Below, one piece after another: positions 20,300 to 32,083 of a DNA stretch of 64,000 bases. This stretch comes from Eonycteris spelaea. Lineage: Eukaryota; Chordata; Mammalia; Chiroptera; Pteropodidae. The DNA lies in the NCBI GenBank assembly GCA_003508835.1, contig PUFA01000034.1:1984001-2048000 (forward strand), in the 5' to 3' direction. Each line of letters begins with the position of its first letter. Position 1 is the stretch's first letter. The notes beneath the pieces are model-generated. The model saw only the letters and a program-made list of their open reading frames with translations. It searched no databases and had not been told where the DNA came from. Position numbers and translations under genes: made by a program.

Positions 20300-22700
20300 A
20301 TGGAAATGCTGTTGAGAGACAAGCCCTGACAACTCTTTGTTTTTCCTGGAGTTAAGAATTGCCACGTGTTTTCATTGGTCCTAACTCTCTGTTTGTGACT
20401 GTTTTCCATGGGATCGAACACTTTCATCAATTTTGTCATCCTGAGGGAGCCTCTCCCACAGCCTCTGGGCCTTGTCTTCTCTGGACAGGTGACCTCTAGG
20501 CCTGATGCGTAGCCTTTCCCTTAGGATCTTCCTTCTCCAGCATCCAGGACCCCATTCACCTCTGTCTCTCTTGAATTGGACACCATCTTGGCGGACCCCA
20601 TGTCTTCGTCTTTCTTGGTTTATGCTCTCGTTTTGGTAAAGCGACATCTCTAGTAGCTTTTCAAGAAAGGAAAAATGAGCGATACCTTTTGGAGGCCTCG
20701 TGTGTTTGAAAACTCTACCCTCACGCTTCGCCAACTCTACGTCTGGAATGATTTTCCTCAGACTCCGGAGAACGTGCTCTGCCCGCGGCTGCTGAGACAG
20801 TCGATGTTGCTCCGACGGGCCGGCGTGCAGAAGAGTGCCGAGAAACGCCAGCTTGCGGTGACCCTCCGCCGGCACCCGGGACCTCAGATTCCGGGAGGGC
20901 CCCCGGCATTCGCTGAGCCGATGACGGCAGCCGCCTGAGCCTGAACCGTGCACTCCGCGTGGTTTCTGCGGAATACCGCCTTCCTCCTGGAATCTGGGTA
21001 CGTGCCAGAAGGGGGGGGGCCCATGTGGCCAGCCCCCAGGGAAAACCACGGGCGCCGAGTCTCTCATACGTGTACCTGGTAGACGACACTTCACACACGT
21101 TGACACACCTCACTGGGGGAGGACTCACGGAAGCTTGTGCCTAGGGTCCCCTGGACCTCACCCCACGTAGCCGTCCCCTTTGCTGATTTCGGTAGGTGTC
21201 CTTGCACTGGGATAAGTCACAGCCGTGTGACTATGCGGAGCCCTGTGAGTCCTCCCGGTGAGTCGCTGGACCTGGAGGCGGTCGTGGGGACCCTCGCCTA
21301 ACACAGTCTGTAATCCTGTCTGTTGCGTTGAGGACTGCAGGGTCTCTTTTTTGAAGCCAGAGCTGTAAGCCTTTCCAGCCTTGGGCGGATCGATTTCCTC
21401 CACTGTGATGAGCGTGTGACCGGCCATTTTCAACCTGGAAACAGGTGTTGCTCAGGCCACAGGGTTTTTCTTGAATTTTTTTTTTTAAGTAAATTTTCTC
21501 ACTCTGTTTCCGTTTTCTCTTATGGACACTTATTAGGTTGGTATTAGACCCCCTGACTGGTCTGTTCACTTTTTTAAAATCTCTCCTCTTTCCCCTTCAT
21601 TTTGTCCATTTGTTCTACCTTCTGGGAACTTTGCCCGCCTTTATCTTTCCACCCTTCCACTGATTTTTTGTTTGTTTGTTTTTAAAAATTTCTGCCGTGT
21701 TTTCATTTCCCCTTCCTTTTCCCCTTCTTCCCCCTTCCCCTTCCTCCCTATCCCTCCTTCTTCATTTGTATTTCATTCTCAGGATATTCCTTTTAAAACA
21801 GCATTCTGTTCATGTTTCATGACCCTAGTTCATTTATTCTTCATGATTTGTTTCTTCCAATTTTTTTTATTTTTATTTTTTTGTGTATTTTTGCCCTGAG
21901 TCTCACTGTGTCCTAGTCCAGACTTCCCTCCGGTGTCTGGTGGTCCCTGGCTGTCTGTGAGAGAGGGGCCTAGTGAGCAGGGCTTCTCCCGGGGTGGTCT
22001 CACGGGCCGATTCGTGGGGAGACCACTTGATGGCAGTGTCTTTAGATTTTCGCCCCTGTGCTGGTCATATGCTCCGGAGGAGAATCTCCCCGCTTCCTTC
22101 CTGCAGGGTGTGGGCCCGGCTGGCAGCACTCCAGTCAGGCGGGGAGGAAGGCTGCATTCAGGAAGTGACTGCTGTGTAGTCCTCTGTTTCCGGCAGCTTC
22201 CTCTGCCTTCGCCTGGCCTGGTGTCCCCTAGGTTTTTATCTTTTCTGGAGAATAAATATCTAGTCTTCTGCCTCGTGCGTGAGGGGAAAGCACTGCCTGT
22301 GTGGAGTGGAAAAGAATCTGGCGTGCCTGTCTCTTTTCAAACAGATTTTCATCCACTTCTGCTGTTTATAACCCTACCTTCACCCCCACTTCTGAGGGCC
22401 CCTGATGTTATCAATCCCTGCATCCTTTGTGGGTTCCGTGGTATGAGTCAGGTGTCTCCGTTTTTCCTACTACTTGTTTCAAATGTAGCTTCTTTAGGTT
22501 CCTCTCAGTTGGTTATCATTATCCATCTGCTTTTCAGCATTCAGGATTTTTTGCCGCCATTTTTTCCTCCTGTTCTCTTTGATCCTGTGAGTTCTGTCCT
22601 TAGGGAGGGAGCTGATGATAATGTGTGTGTTCAGCAGCCATCGCGACTGGAAGTTTCACCCCAGGGACGCTGTAGACGTCCTGTGAGCTCAGAAATCCCA
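20300..22700 (-). mobile_element. Probable old LINE-1 5'-side relic
   Basis: Scattered ordered resemblance to an old L1 5' region read in reverse, for example TTCAAGAAAGGAAAAATGAG with TTTTGGAGGCCTCGTGTGTTTG, AATGATTTTCCTCAGACTCC, TTTGTCCATTTGTTCTACCT and ACAGCATTCTGTTCATGTTT. Open frames of 241 codons (20381-21106, minus) and 262 codons (21933-22721, plus) fall here and are not recognisable proteins. Family assignment is tentative. Confidence 0.4.
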
Positions 22701-23149
22701 TCCGCCTGTCAGCAGAAGTAAATGTCCCATAGGATGGTTCCTACCTCTGCCAACTGGGATAGCCCAAGACTTCTCCAAATCTGCCACTATCGGCCACGTC
22801 TCCTTCCCTCCGAATTCCTGGTTTTCCTTGACATCCGTTTGCAGGACTGTGCGACGGACTCCTGGATGTGATATCTTGTTCGATCAGGATCAGCGTTCTA
22901 CCAGGGCCAGTAAACGGTCCTTCTGTCTCCACATTGAGGAAAAGAAAACTAGAAGCTCTTTTCGGTTCCTCTTTCCCTCAGCACCTCCCTCTCATCCATC
23001 AGCAGGTGGGAGCAGCCCTACCTCCCAAACGTTCCCGGCCGTCTTTCCTTGTCTCGAGGCGCCACCATCTCTTGCCTGGCTGCCGCCATGGCCTCCGAAT
23101 TGGCCTCCCTGGCGCCACATGCCCCTCCCCCATAATTGATCCTCCGCAC

Positions 23150-23585
23150 AGCAGGCAGCCACGGCTCATTTTAAAGTGGGGTCACAGCACTGCCCTGCTT
23201 GAAACCTCCTAAGGGGGCTCAGATCACCCAGCTCCCGGGATTGGGGCCCACTCTCTGCGCCATCTATGCCGGAGCCACTGGGCCTTGTCACACGCCGAGC
23301 TTGGTCCCACCTCGGAACCTCTGTCCGAGGGTCTCTTTCCCTGGTGTTTGCGTGGCCAGCATCGTCCTGACCCTCAGGGCGCAGCTCAAATGGCACTCTT
23401 CCGTTACTGTCACACCATCCTGTCTAAACTCCAAGCCTCGAGTTTGTCCCCTCGACCCTTCCTTCGTTTATGGATTTGTGCACGTCTTTGTTTTCTCCTG
23501 GACTTAAGTGTAACCTCCCCGGCTTGTCACTTCTGCATCCCCAGCACCGGGCGCAAAGCAGCTGCTCGGTGCGGAACATGCCAGG
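23150..23585 (-). mobile_element. L2 relic
   Basis: The reverse of L2 is clear: TGGGGTCACAGCACTGCCCT, CGCAGCTCAAATGGCACTCT, ACACCATCCTGTCTAAACTC and CATCCCCAGCACCGGGCGCA, ending in GCTGCTCGGTG. Confidence 0.75.
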
Positions 23586-23754
23586 GCTTCCTCATACAGC
23601 AACCGGTCTTTCCTGTGCACAGAAGGACTACAAGGAACATGCAGCCAGAGTTCCTCCTAGTGGTCAGTGCGTCATGACAGTGACCTTGACTGGAAACGGA
23701 CTGTACGCCAGGACTGGCTAAGGATGGGCTTTATCCCACTGGCCCCCACGACCA

Positions 23755-23885
23755 CCCCACAGGAACCCCTGTTTTATGGATGTGAGTATGGAGCCTTGAG
23801 CAGTTAAGTAACTTCCTCAGGGTCTCACCATTAGCGAGCCGTGAAGCAAGGCCTGGATCCGGTACCTGAATCCAGCTTACCCAGA
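23755..23885 (+). mobile_element. MIR relic
   Basis: GAGCAGTTAAGTAACTTCCT followed by CAGGGTCTCACCATTAGCG is the MIR core pattern (AGGTTAAGTAACTTGCCCAAGG). Intron 9. Confidence 0.7.
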
Positions 23886-23974
23886 GCCCCCCACCCTGAA
23901 GTGCACTGCCTCTTGGTGCCGGTCACAGAGGCCACCTAAACGTGTGGCCACATGAATTATTATTTCACTGGTCT

Positions 23975-24110
23975 AGAATTCATTCATTCATGCATGCATG
24001 CATTCATTCATTCAGTATATATCTATTGATCACTTACTCTGTGCCAAGCACTGTTCTAGACTCTAGGGATTCACAGTGAACAAAAAAGACCCACTTCCTG
24101 GCCTCTGTAT
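23975..24110 (+). mobile_element. Ancient SINE/LINE fragment (TTCATTCA-type end)
   Basis: ATTCATTCATTCAGTATATA, TGTGCCAAGCACTGTTCTAG and TTCACAGTGAACAAAAAAGA match a common ancient mammalian repeat (MIR/L2 class). The family is not resolved. Confidence 0.55.
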
Positions 24111-24439
24111 TAATGGGGTTTGGGGGGGCCAGGGATTTATGAGCAATGTTGGCCGCGCCTGAGTATGCACCTGTGCGTACCAGGTCTTGTGGAGATCCCA
24201 GGGTGTGTAAGATAAAGACCCTGCCCAGTTTGGGGGAAGGAGCCTGTAAATAGGTAATTGTGTTCCGATGGACAGGTGCCGTGACAGAGGGTGAGCTGGG
24301 CTTCGCCTGGAGGGAGGGCAGGAGCCAGGCAGGGGCATTTCTCAGATCAGGCTGGCAGACTCTGGGCGTCCATGCCTCTGAGGTCTCACGCACCCACAGC
24401 ACATCGTCCCTTCTTGCCCGGAGCTGGGCGTCCTCAGGG

Positions 24440-24900
24440 TCCCTCACCTCCAGCTTGGCTCTTCCACCCCCACCTGCCTGACGGCGGTGTTCCCACAGCC
24501 CGTAATGTCACCCTCTGGAGGTAAACCCACCAACGCTCCCCAGCCCTGACCTCGGCGGCACTCAGGGCCGTGCCCACATCCGGGAACTTGTGGTCCACTG
24601 CCCCTCCCTTTAGGGCCAGAAGTAACATGCTTTCCCTAACACTCCGCTCCACTCCGTGCACGTGCCACTGTCTCAGTCTGAGTGCCGTCCCCTGCTTGGT
24701 GAACTCCTATACGTCCTTCAAAGACAGAGCCATCTCTGTGGTATGAAGCCTCCTGAAGCAGCCCACTACGGAGCTAATCAACCCTCCCCAAAGGACTAAC
24801 CTTGCCTCTAACACACATCCCAATACATGCTCACTTCCAAACTGCCGATTCTTCCACGGAGGGCTATCACTCAGGGCTGGCCCATGGAGAGGCTCCGAAG
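24440..24900 (-). mobile_element. L2 relic
   Basis: Reverse L2 order is seen: GCTCCACTCCGTGCACG, GTGAACTCCTATACGTCCTT, CAAAGACAGAGCCATCTCTG and TGAAGCCTCCTGAAGCAGCC. Borders are approximate; intron 9. Confidence 0.6.
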
Positions 24901-25319
24901 AAAAATGTCCATTGAATTAAACTGACAAGAGATCACAGCGCTTCTCAGAGCCCTGGGAGTTATTTCCTTCAGCCCGGAAACCTCAAGTCCTTTAGCGCGA
25001 TCGGGCGATCTCTTCACTCATCTTAGGCCTCCATTTCCTCTTGTCAAAGTTCGGCCCACCCCTTCCAGCTGTAACCCACTCTCTGTGACAGATCAGAGGA
25101 AAGGGTGGCTCCATGCCGACCACTTGCAACACAGTGCTCTCCTGCTCAAACCTTCGGCAAGTCCTTAACCTGGCAGGGGACACAGTGGTCCCGCCCAACG
25201 CTGTGATCTCACCCCTGCGCGAATATGACAGCTTGTCACGTCTGGTGTCTAGGGACTTCATTTCCTGGTCCCTTCTCCTTGATGCTCCATTCTGCCTTCC
25301 TCGCAGCTACCTTGGAAGG

Positions 25320-25545
25320 ACAATGATGATGATGACAGTGGTGGTGGCAGCTAGTTTTATCGAGTGCCTACCAGATACTCGGTACTACGTACTTTGAATG
25401 TTTACCCATTTAAGGCTCACAGCAATCCTACAGGGCGCCACCATGCCCATTCGCAGAGGAGTAAACTGAGGACCAGAGAGAGAGCACTAGACTAAGGTCA
25501 CCAGTGGCTGAGCTGGGACCCGAGGCTGGGCTTCTCACACAGCTC
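25320..25545 (+). mobile_element. MIR relic
   Basis: TTTTATCGAGTGCCTACCAG, ATTTAAGGCTCACAGCAATC, GAGGAGTAAACTGAGGACC and GGTCACCAGTGGCTGAGCTG follow MIR from head to core to tail. Confidence 0.85.
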
Positions 25546-25759
25546 TGTGCTGTCTACACTCTTTCTCTCACTCCCCCACCTCCTGCACGGGGCTGGTCCC
25601 CAGGCTCCCACCCACCTGCTCCCCTGAGAGCATCCCTTGGACCTTGGTGCCACAGCCCAGGTGGGACTCAGGAGCAGGAGGTCGCAGGGTGGGGCATGGC
25701 CATATGGGCAGACCACTTTCCCTGGCCTCTGCCTGGACACACTGTTATGGTACCAGGGC

Positions 25760-25990
25760 TACTGAAATTCAGTATTATTATTAGTATTAGTAGTAGTATT
25801 CTCACTTCATGACTAAGAAAATAGAGGCACAGAGAGGTTAAGTAACTAGGCCAATGTGATACAGCTATCAAGTGACAAAGCCTAGATTTGAACTTGGGCA
25901 GTGTAGCCTTGAGCCCCTCTGTGTTGTTATCCTTGCCCCATTGTGCCCAACACGGTGTCTGATGCCACGTCAGTGCTGAATATATGATCT
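25760..25990 (+). mobile_element. MIR relic, second copy
   Basis: CACAGAGAGGTTAAGTAACT and CAAGTGACAAAGCCTAGATT match the MIR core and tail. It lies 220 bases after the previous MIR in the same orientation. Confidence 0.8.
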
Positions 25991-26521
25991 CCCTTCCCAC
26001 CCCCCTGGAGATCTAGCCCCAGGTGGTTCTGGGGGCAACGGGCATTATTTGCAGGGCTTGACTATTGGGTCAAATTCCTACCATCTGAATAACAGCTCAG
26101 GCGAGTGCTCTTGATGGGGTGAGGCTGTGGCTGGCACCTTGGACTCTAAAGGTCCGCCACGAGGCACCCACTTCAGAGCTGGCGGTGCTGACCCAGGACA
26201 ATGTCTGAAGGCCACTCTAACTCACGGGCTAGGTCACAGTGGGCAGACAGCGTGGAACTGCAGCTGCCCACAGGGCACCCGTGTGGCAAGGCCAGTGCAA
26301 CAGCATGTCCCCAACTTTCCACTCCAGCCATCAGCCATGGTCTCCAGAACATTCCACCCACAAGTCAGGCTTCTGCTATAACGGATGAGAGTCTTCTGCT
26401 GCCAAAAGTCAGGAAAGAGGGAATCGCCTCTAGCCCAGGGTCTTGTGTCCTTTTGTTTTTACTTTTTTGCCTGAGACCCCAGGAAAAATATGTTTTATAT
26501 AGTGACCCATGCATGTAGCTT

Positions 26522-26526
<5 letters not shown>

Positions 26527-26568
<42 letters not shown>
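26527..26568. repeat. (GT)n microsatellite
   Basis: A pure GT run of about 42 bases in intron 9. Confidence 0.97.
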
Positions 26569-26569
<1 letters not shown>

Positions 26570-26706
26570 CTACAATGCAAGTTTCACGGAAAAAATATTT
26601 ACTTCTACTCTCTACAAACTCACTTTGATATTTCCTGTCTTATCCTTGTTTGTTCTTTTCTATTCCCAAATGATTTCATTAAGAACAAAAATGCTGATCA
26701 TACCGA

Positions 26707-26893
26707 CGGTTGCCAGATAAAATACAGGATGCCCAGTTAAATTTTGGTTTCAGAAAAGGAATACTTTTTTACTACAAGCTTGTTCCTAGGATTGCATGGG
26801 ACGCACTTATACTAACAACAACGCGTTGTGGATCTGAAATGCAAGTTTAACGGGCATCCGTATTTTTATTTGCTAAATGTGGCATCCCTAGTT
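26707..26893. mobile_element. Near-palindromic MITE-like repeat
   Basis: The left arm GGTTGCCAGATAAAATACAG/GATGCCCAGTTAAATTTTGG is the inverted image of the right arm AGTTTAACGGGCATCCGTAT/TTTTATTTGCTAAATGTGGC. The whole 187 bases form a long imperfect hairpin. Two more copies occur at 38513-38687 and 16835-16940. I know the type as an ancient DNA-transposon relic but do not assign a name. Confidence 0.8.
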
Positions 26894-27479
26894 ACCCTAG
26901 TTACGTGTGACTAAGTGGATTATGAGGCCTCGAAGAATGAAGGGTACTGCTCCCAGACCAGAAAACCTCCGAAATGGACACGGACAGCTGTGTGGCAGTG
27001 GGAACTTATCTGAGGGGTAGGGGGAGCCCAAGCCCTTCCCAGCATCTTGGGGGACACCTGTCGGCCACACACAGAAAGAACGGTCTGTGGCAGGAGTGGA
27101 CACCTGTCAGCCAGCTCTGGGGAACTCCAGCGCTTCCCTCACGTGTTCTCCTCCACTCTGCAGGGATCACCAGCTCCATGGGGCCCCCCGGCCGGGGGCT
27201 GCCATCCCCCTGCTTTCTGAGGCCACGCACAGCCACCTTGGGCCCTTGCCTGCCAGCCGCTGTGGGGACCCAAAGCGGAGGGTAAGCCAGGCCTGGCACA
27301 CCTTTATCCTTCTTCCACTTGGTCTGCGAGTCCTCGATCCCACAGCAAAGCGAGTCCTGCCACTGTCCTCCCAGCCAGGGGCCACCCCATCCCAGCCGGC
27401 TTCTACTCAGTCACGTGACCCCTCATCCTTCCTTCTGATCCCTGGCCCTGCATGAGCCTCCTGCCTCCCTCAAATTATA

Positions 27480-27720
27480 ATGGCCGCGTTGACTGAGCAC
27501 CTACTAAGCGCCTGGCCCTGTGCTGAGTCGTGTGCGTGCATCGGCCCACCTAGCTGCACGGCAGGTGAGGACGGGGACGAGGTGGCTTTGCCACCTACCA
27601 GCCGAGTTCCCAAGGGCAGCCGAAACACACACACACCCTTTCAGTCACTTTCCCTATCTGTAAAGCTACTTTCCTCAAAGGTCGTTGAGAGGAGAAGAAG
27701 ATTCAGGGAGGAAACATGGC
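27480..27720 (+). mobile_element. MIR-type relic
   Basis: GACTGAGCACCTACTAAGCG, CCTGGCCCTGTGCTGAG and TTTCCCTATCTGTAAAG match MIR-class signatures. The middle is too diverged to align by eye. Confidence 0.5.
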
Positions 27721-28149
27721 TCAGAAAGTAGTGCCTTACCACGCATTGGTCACCCTCATTGTGCAAAACGGAGTCACTGAGGCGTGGAGCTGTCCCCTCC
27801 CGGGCAGGCAGGCCCTGAGCCCGGGCAGCGGATGCCAGGGCCCCGTCTCTGCACTTTTCACCCTCTGCTCTGGTGCCGTCCAGACCCCCCGAGCCCCTCC
27901 TCCGGGGCCCCCCGCTGTGTTTCTCTTCCCACTGGCCTCTGGCCACACTGCCCAGCGTCACCGTCTGCCCTCCACTGCCCCCCGCCCCAATATTCCCCCG
28001 CGTGTCTCCTTTACCACTGAACAAGAGCCGAAACCGTCACATTCCTTTACTCGTCGGGGACTTACTGGCCGCGCGACGCTCTAGAATGTAAGCCACACGC
28101 AGAGGCCGCGTCCACCTGGAGGCCCCGCGTCCCCGGCGCCTCGCCCAGA

Positions 28150-28345
28150 ACGGCGGCTCCTATGTGCTAGGCTCTCTCGTAAGACCCTCACACGGAGATT
28201 ACCCACTCCGTCCTTATCACCCCCGTTTCACAGAGGAGGAAACTGAGGTCCAGGGCAGTTAAGTGGCGTGTCCAAGGTCGCACGGCTGCCAAGAGGCAGA
28301 GCCGGGGTGTGCGTTTAGACAGCTCGGTTCCGGAGCCCACGCACC
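28150..28345 (+). mobile_element. MIR relic
   Basis: TATGTGCTAGGCTCTCTCGT, CGTTTCACAGAGGAGGAAAC, TGAGGTCCAGGGCAGTTAAG and TGTCCAAGGTCGCACGGCTG make a good full-length MIR. It is in intron 9, 370 bases 3' of exon 9 in the transcript. Confidence 0.85.
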
Positions 28346-28715
28346 TGAAGCGGCCCCTCGGAGGATGCTGCCTGAGTCAGGCCACGGCCCTTCCACCTGC
28401 AGGGCCCCGGGCCAGGCCCTGGGAAGTCAGTCTGGCCCCGAGTGAGAGGGAGTGCAACACAGAACCATCACGTTTCCCCAGGTCTTAAAGGAAGGAGGCG
28501 GGATGGATGGGGGGTGGCGGCTCTGGCAGGAGGGGCAGGAGGGTGGCCCTCCCCGGGAGAGGGGCCGGGGCAGCGAGTGTCCTGGACCGGGGTGGGATAT
28601 GCCTGGCAGGGCTCGCTTCTCCAGCCGCCCGCCACTGGCTGGTCACCAGCAGAAGCACTCACTAGCACAATGAGAGCGTTACAGGCGTCGGGGGCGGGGG
28701 GGGGTGGTTGCTTAC

Positions 28716-28839
28716 TTTTCTTGTGGCTGTAGAACTTGTCCTCGGAACCGTCCTTGGACTTCTTAATGATCAGTTTCCCAGACTCAACGTCAACTTTGAG
28801 CTGTAATTTCTGAGGGATCCCCAGGGACTCCGCCTTCAC
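28716..28839 (-). CDS. INPP5D: INPP5D exon 9: PH-related region
   Basis: 124 nt, phase 0 in, one base out. It encodes VKAESLGIPQKLQLKVDVES, then GKLIIKKSKDGSEDKFYSHK and K. The lysine-rich beta strands belong to the PH-related domain. The acceptor is CTTCGCAG/GTGAAG and the donor AAGAAAA/GTAAGC. The next exon is 9.3 kb away across intron 9, the longest complete intron in the window. Confidence 0.97.
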
Positions 28840-29424
28840 CTGCGAAGAGGAGGGAGGGCAGGAGGGGGAGGGAGATGGCGGTCATCCCTTCTCCGTCCAG
28901 GCTTTCGTGCTGTGGCCGGTGAGCCTCTGGTCTGCGTGGCTGGGCAGGCCTGGGCCCGTCCCACCCCGGTGTGCCACGCGGGGCTGTCTGGCTTCTGTGT
29001 CCCAGCCTCCCCCGTCCCGGGGCCACACGCCCACAGTTCCGCTGACAGCTCCCAAGAACCACAAACAGGTGGGAAGGAGCCCAGCTCGTCCGCTGCGTGC
29101 TCATCAGCTGTTTTGCCAACAGGTTTGGCGGAGGAAACAGATGAACTCCTTGGAAGATGGTTCATTTCGCTGCCTTAATTTGACAACGCTCATTAATCTG
29201 ATGTGTCATCTACTTCCAGAAAGGATTTTCCTAATAGATGTAAGCTCCCGGGCCTTGTTACAACCAAGAATGGGCCACCTGACTGATAATAATTAGGAGA
29301 CAGACAATTGCTGTGCTCAGGAGATGGAAACATATCCTAATACAGAATCATCGTCCGGCTAGAAAGGAGGTGGTGGGGCGGGAGGATGGGGCGCATCTCG
29401 TTCTGTGTTTCTGAATGTGAGACC

Positions 29425-29545
29425 AGGGCTGTGATGGATGCCCCGGAATCTCTGGGGATCATTAAGAAAAACACATTTCTGGGCCAGAGCCCGGGGTTTC
29501 TAACTCAGTCATTCTCAGGGGTGGGAATCATACCTAACGCCCCCT
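29425..29545 (-). mobile_element. MER5-type hAT fragment
   Basis: CACATTTCTGGGCCAGAGCC and GGTTTCTAACTCAGTCATTC follow MER5A. It lies in the 1-kb intron 8. Short and diverged; strand uncertain. Confidence 0.5.
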
Positions 29546-29852
29546 CAAGGCACTATGCAACTATGCAAGGTGGCTCCCTTTTGATGTCACTCACTGCCCC
29601 CCGTTTGGAGAAGGGAGAGGTTGGCGGCAATCTCCGGCCAAGAAGCTCTTTCCTGGGGAGCCTCCCCTGAAGGAGTCTCCACAGATTTATGTGGCGTCCC
29701 TTTTGATGTTTAAGCATCTTCACAGACGGCTGCACTGACATTCTCGGCCATTGGGCCCCCTGCCCTGGTACAGCTGAGCCAGAAGCCCTCCTTCCACAGG
29801 GATGAGGGTGTCCCCCAGCCTCGGCCGTGAAGCACAGAGCACAGCCACTTAC

Positions 29853-29924
29853 CTCGAAGGTGACCGGAGGGATGAGGGAACGCCGGTGGGGAGACTCGGG
29901 GCCCTCATGCAGCAAGGCCTTGAC
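29853..29924 (-). CDS. INPP5D: INPP5D exon 8
   Basis: 72 nt, phase 0 at both ends. It encodes 24 residues, VKALLHEGPESPHRRSLIPP then VTFE. The acceptor is CGCCCGCAG/GTCAAG and the donor TTCGAG/GTAAGT. It starts the region described in SHIP1 as PH-related (binds PI(3,4,5)P3). It differs from human mainly by Arg for Pro in SPHRRS. Confidence 0.97.
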
Positions 29925-30090
29925 CTGCGGGCGTAAAGGCACAGGGCTCCTGTGGCTGCTGGGAGGCAGAGGGAAGGCAGCATCCTTTGGGACAGAGTCA
30001 AAGGGAGCCTAGAGTCTGCACGCCTGGACATCCTCTGAGCTCGGAGGGCACCAACGAGAAGCCAAGAGAAGCTTCAAGACCCCCAAGTAC

Positions 30091-30171
30091 CTTATCTTCA
30101 ATAGAGGACAGCAGACTTGTCAGTTGGCTGAGCTTGGTTACCATGTTGATCGGATTGGCCTCTCCAGGCAC
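30091..30171 (-). CDS. INPP5D: INPP5D exon 7
   Basis: 81 nt, phase 0 at both ends. It encodes 27 residues beginning VPGEANPINMVTKLSQLTSL and ending SSIEDK. The acceptor is TTTCCCAG/GTGCC and the donor GATAAG/GTACTT. The segment is helical and precedes the PH-related region. It contains an internal methionine (PINM) that would be available to an SH2-less isoform. The short intron 7 (29925-30090) separates it from exon 8. Confidence 0.97.
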
Positions 30172-30194
30172 CTGGGAAACGTGGAAACGGGGAC

Positions 30195-30310
30195 ACATTC
30201 GTGAGTGCCAGCCACTGAGGGGCGTTAGGCTGGGCACGTCCCATGCTTCGTCTCATTTCATGTCCCCAACAACCCTGTAAGCGCTGCCGTCATCCCCCTT
30301 GCGGGGAGGA
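30195..30310 (+). mobile_element. MIR relic
   Basis: TCTCATTTCATGTCCCCAAC, AACCCTGTAAGCGCTG and the GGAGGAAATCAAGG end match MIR. It begins only about 25 bases 5' of exon 7. Confidence 0.65.
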
Positions 30311-30379
30311 AATCAAGGACGCTGGCGATCGTCTCAGAATGATCATGGCCCAAAATTAGTCTGCATTTCTCCTTCCCTC

Positions 30380-30890
30380 TCAACTCGGCTTCTCCCACTG
30401 CTTCTCGCCTCACCCACTCCGGTGCCTAAACCAAACTCTAGGATCGGCCTCTCCTCCTCCTCCTCCATCCACGGCATCTCGCTCTGGCTCTACTTCCCAC
30501 ACTCAGCCATCCCACTGCTTAAAACCCTGCTCTGGCTGCTTCCCACAGCCAGGAGAAAATGGTCCCAACCCCTCACCCTGCCTCCACGGGCTCTGCGCAA
30601 TGTAACCGCCGCCCACCTGGCCACGCCCACCCTCACTTCTGCCTGGCCCGTGGCCTCTGAGGAGCCCCTGGACACATGGCACACTCTCGGCACTCAAGTG
30701 TCAGACCCACCGAGAAGTCTTTCCTGGCCATGCCGGCTAACCTGCCACGCGTCAGGTCTAACAAGTCACCCCGCTGTGCTGCGGGTCCATCGCCGCCATC
30801 AGTTATTTGTTCGTGGTGTGTGTCCCTGCTGGAATGCAAGCTCCCGAAGAGTGGGGGCCACACGTCCTGTGGTCCGTGGCACCACTCTGG
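30380..30890 (-). mobile_element. L2 relic
   Basis: Reverse L2 order is seen: CTCTGGCTGCTTCCCACAGC, TCTTTCCTGGCCATGCCGGC, GGTGTGTGTCCCTGCTGGAA and TGCAAGCTCCCGAAGAGTGG. Intron 6. Confidence 0.75.
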
Positions 30891-30974
30891 CGCACGGAAC
30901 CGTGCCCGGCCGCGAAGGTGCTCGGAAAAGTCGCTGGATGCACGCGCACGCCCCCGAGAGCTGAAGTTACTTCT

Positions 30975-31200
30975 TGGAAGTCACGCGGCTGGTAAGTGGC
31001 AGAGTAGGACCTGAATCCTGTCAGCCTGATGCCAAGCCCGTGGTCTCGAGTACTTATTCACAGAACATTTACAAAGCATCTTTTCTGTGCCAGACATGCC
31101 GCCCTGTGCTAGAGGTAGAGAGTGCCCACCCTGGCCCTCTAGAAGTAAGATGAGACCATCAGGCACGTCTATGACTAGCTCGAACACCAAGCGTAACTGA
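30975..31200 (+). mobile_element. MIR/L2-class fragment
   Basis: GCGGCTGGTAAGTGGCAGAG then GACCTGAATCCTGTCAGCCT matches the MIR tail. TCTGTGCCAGACATGCCGCC further on looks like the start of a second ancient repeat. Low certainty on extent. Confidence 0.5.
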
Positions 31201-31294
31201 ATGAGGGTTATCGCCGACCAGGCCACGACCCTTTGCCCGCCTTGTGCTTCACAAGTCGCCGGGCCATACTTGCTTTTGACGCAGCCGCTCGAGC

Positions 31295-31455
31295 CTACTA
31301 CCTACTTCTGCCATTGCCAACTGCTTCGGTCACCACCATCAGCCACATGGCCACTGCTCCCGTCCCCACCGTGACCACTATCTACTCGTCAGCACCATTG
31401 CCACCACCTCCAAGCACCACCCACCGCCCCCCACTGCAAACACCACCATGATCAT
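31295..31455. repeat. Degenerate CAC/CCA-rich low-complexity stretch
   Basis: Repeated CACCA, CCACC and CACTG triplet-like units without a fixed period. An old decayed microsatellite is likely. Intron 6. Confidence 0.6.
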
Positions 31456-31939
31456 CACAGCAGTTGACCCCTGTCAACGCTTCCTCTGACTGCTTTTCGG
31501 TCTTGCCCTGGCTCCTTAATAAAGCTTGCGGTCCGCGGTTATTACGATCAGGGCAAAGGCTTGAAGGAGTGGATGAGACTCAGGGTCGGTCCGAGCAGAA
31601 AGGCTGCTCTGTAGATGGGATGGGCCAAGCTTCCCTTGTTTTATGGTTATTTTTCCTCATTCTTCCTCTTGGACACTTGAAATGACCTGCTGGCTCCCTG
31701 GGACAGTCACGGGGCAGTTTTAGGCGGGCGACTTAATCCCTTTCTCTCTGAATCTGTCTTTTGGGGGCAGGCGTGGCAAACACAAAGTGTGAATGAAGTC
31801 ACGGACACACAGGGAGTGAGTTCTTGGCCCGAAGGTGTGAGAGCAAGCCTGGACCTTCACCAGTGTGTCTGCGTCTTACTCAGCAGAAGGCAAAGGAGGA
31901 GCCGATGAGTTTCCACACAATGCCAAGCATGTTTCTGAT

Positions 31940-32070
31940 GCACGCACTCACCTAATCTGCATGCATATTGATGCTTCTAATCCTCGGTCTGCCGATGGGG
32001 ACGGTTGAGTCAGAGTGGTGAGTCAACTTGTCCAAGGTCACACAGTTAGTGTCCTCTTGAGATCGGAATA
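31940..32070 (+). mobile_element. MIR relic
   Basis: CTTGTCCAAGGTCACACAGT is a perfect MIR tail signature, with the diverged MIR body before it. Confidence 0.7.
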
Positions 32071-32083
32071 GAGATCTAGCCTA

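Noticed and set aside
20381..21106. 241-codon open frame on the minus strand
   Set aside because: It lies within a LINE-like, CpG-rich stretch of intron 9, has no recognisable domain, and its composition follows local sequence. Read as a chance frame.
21933..22721. 262-codon open frame on the plus strand
   Set aside because: No domain or homologue recognised. It lies in the same repeat-like region and antisense to the gene.
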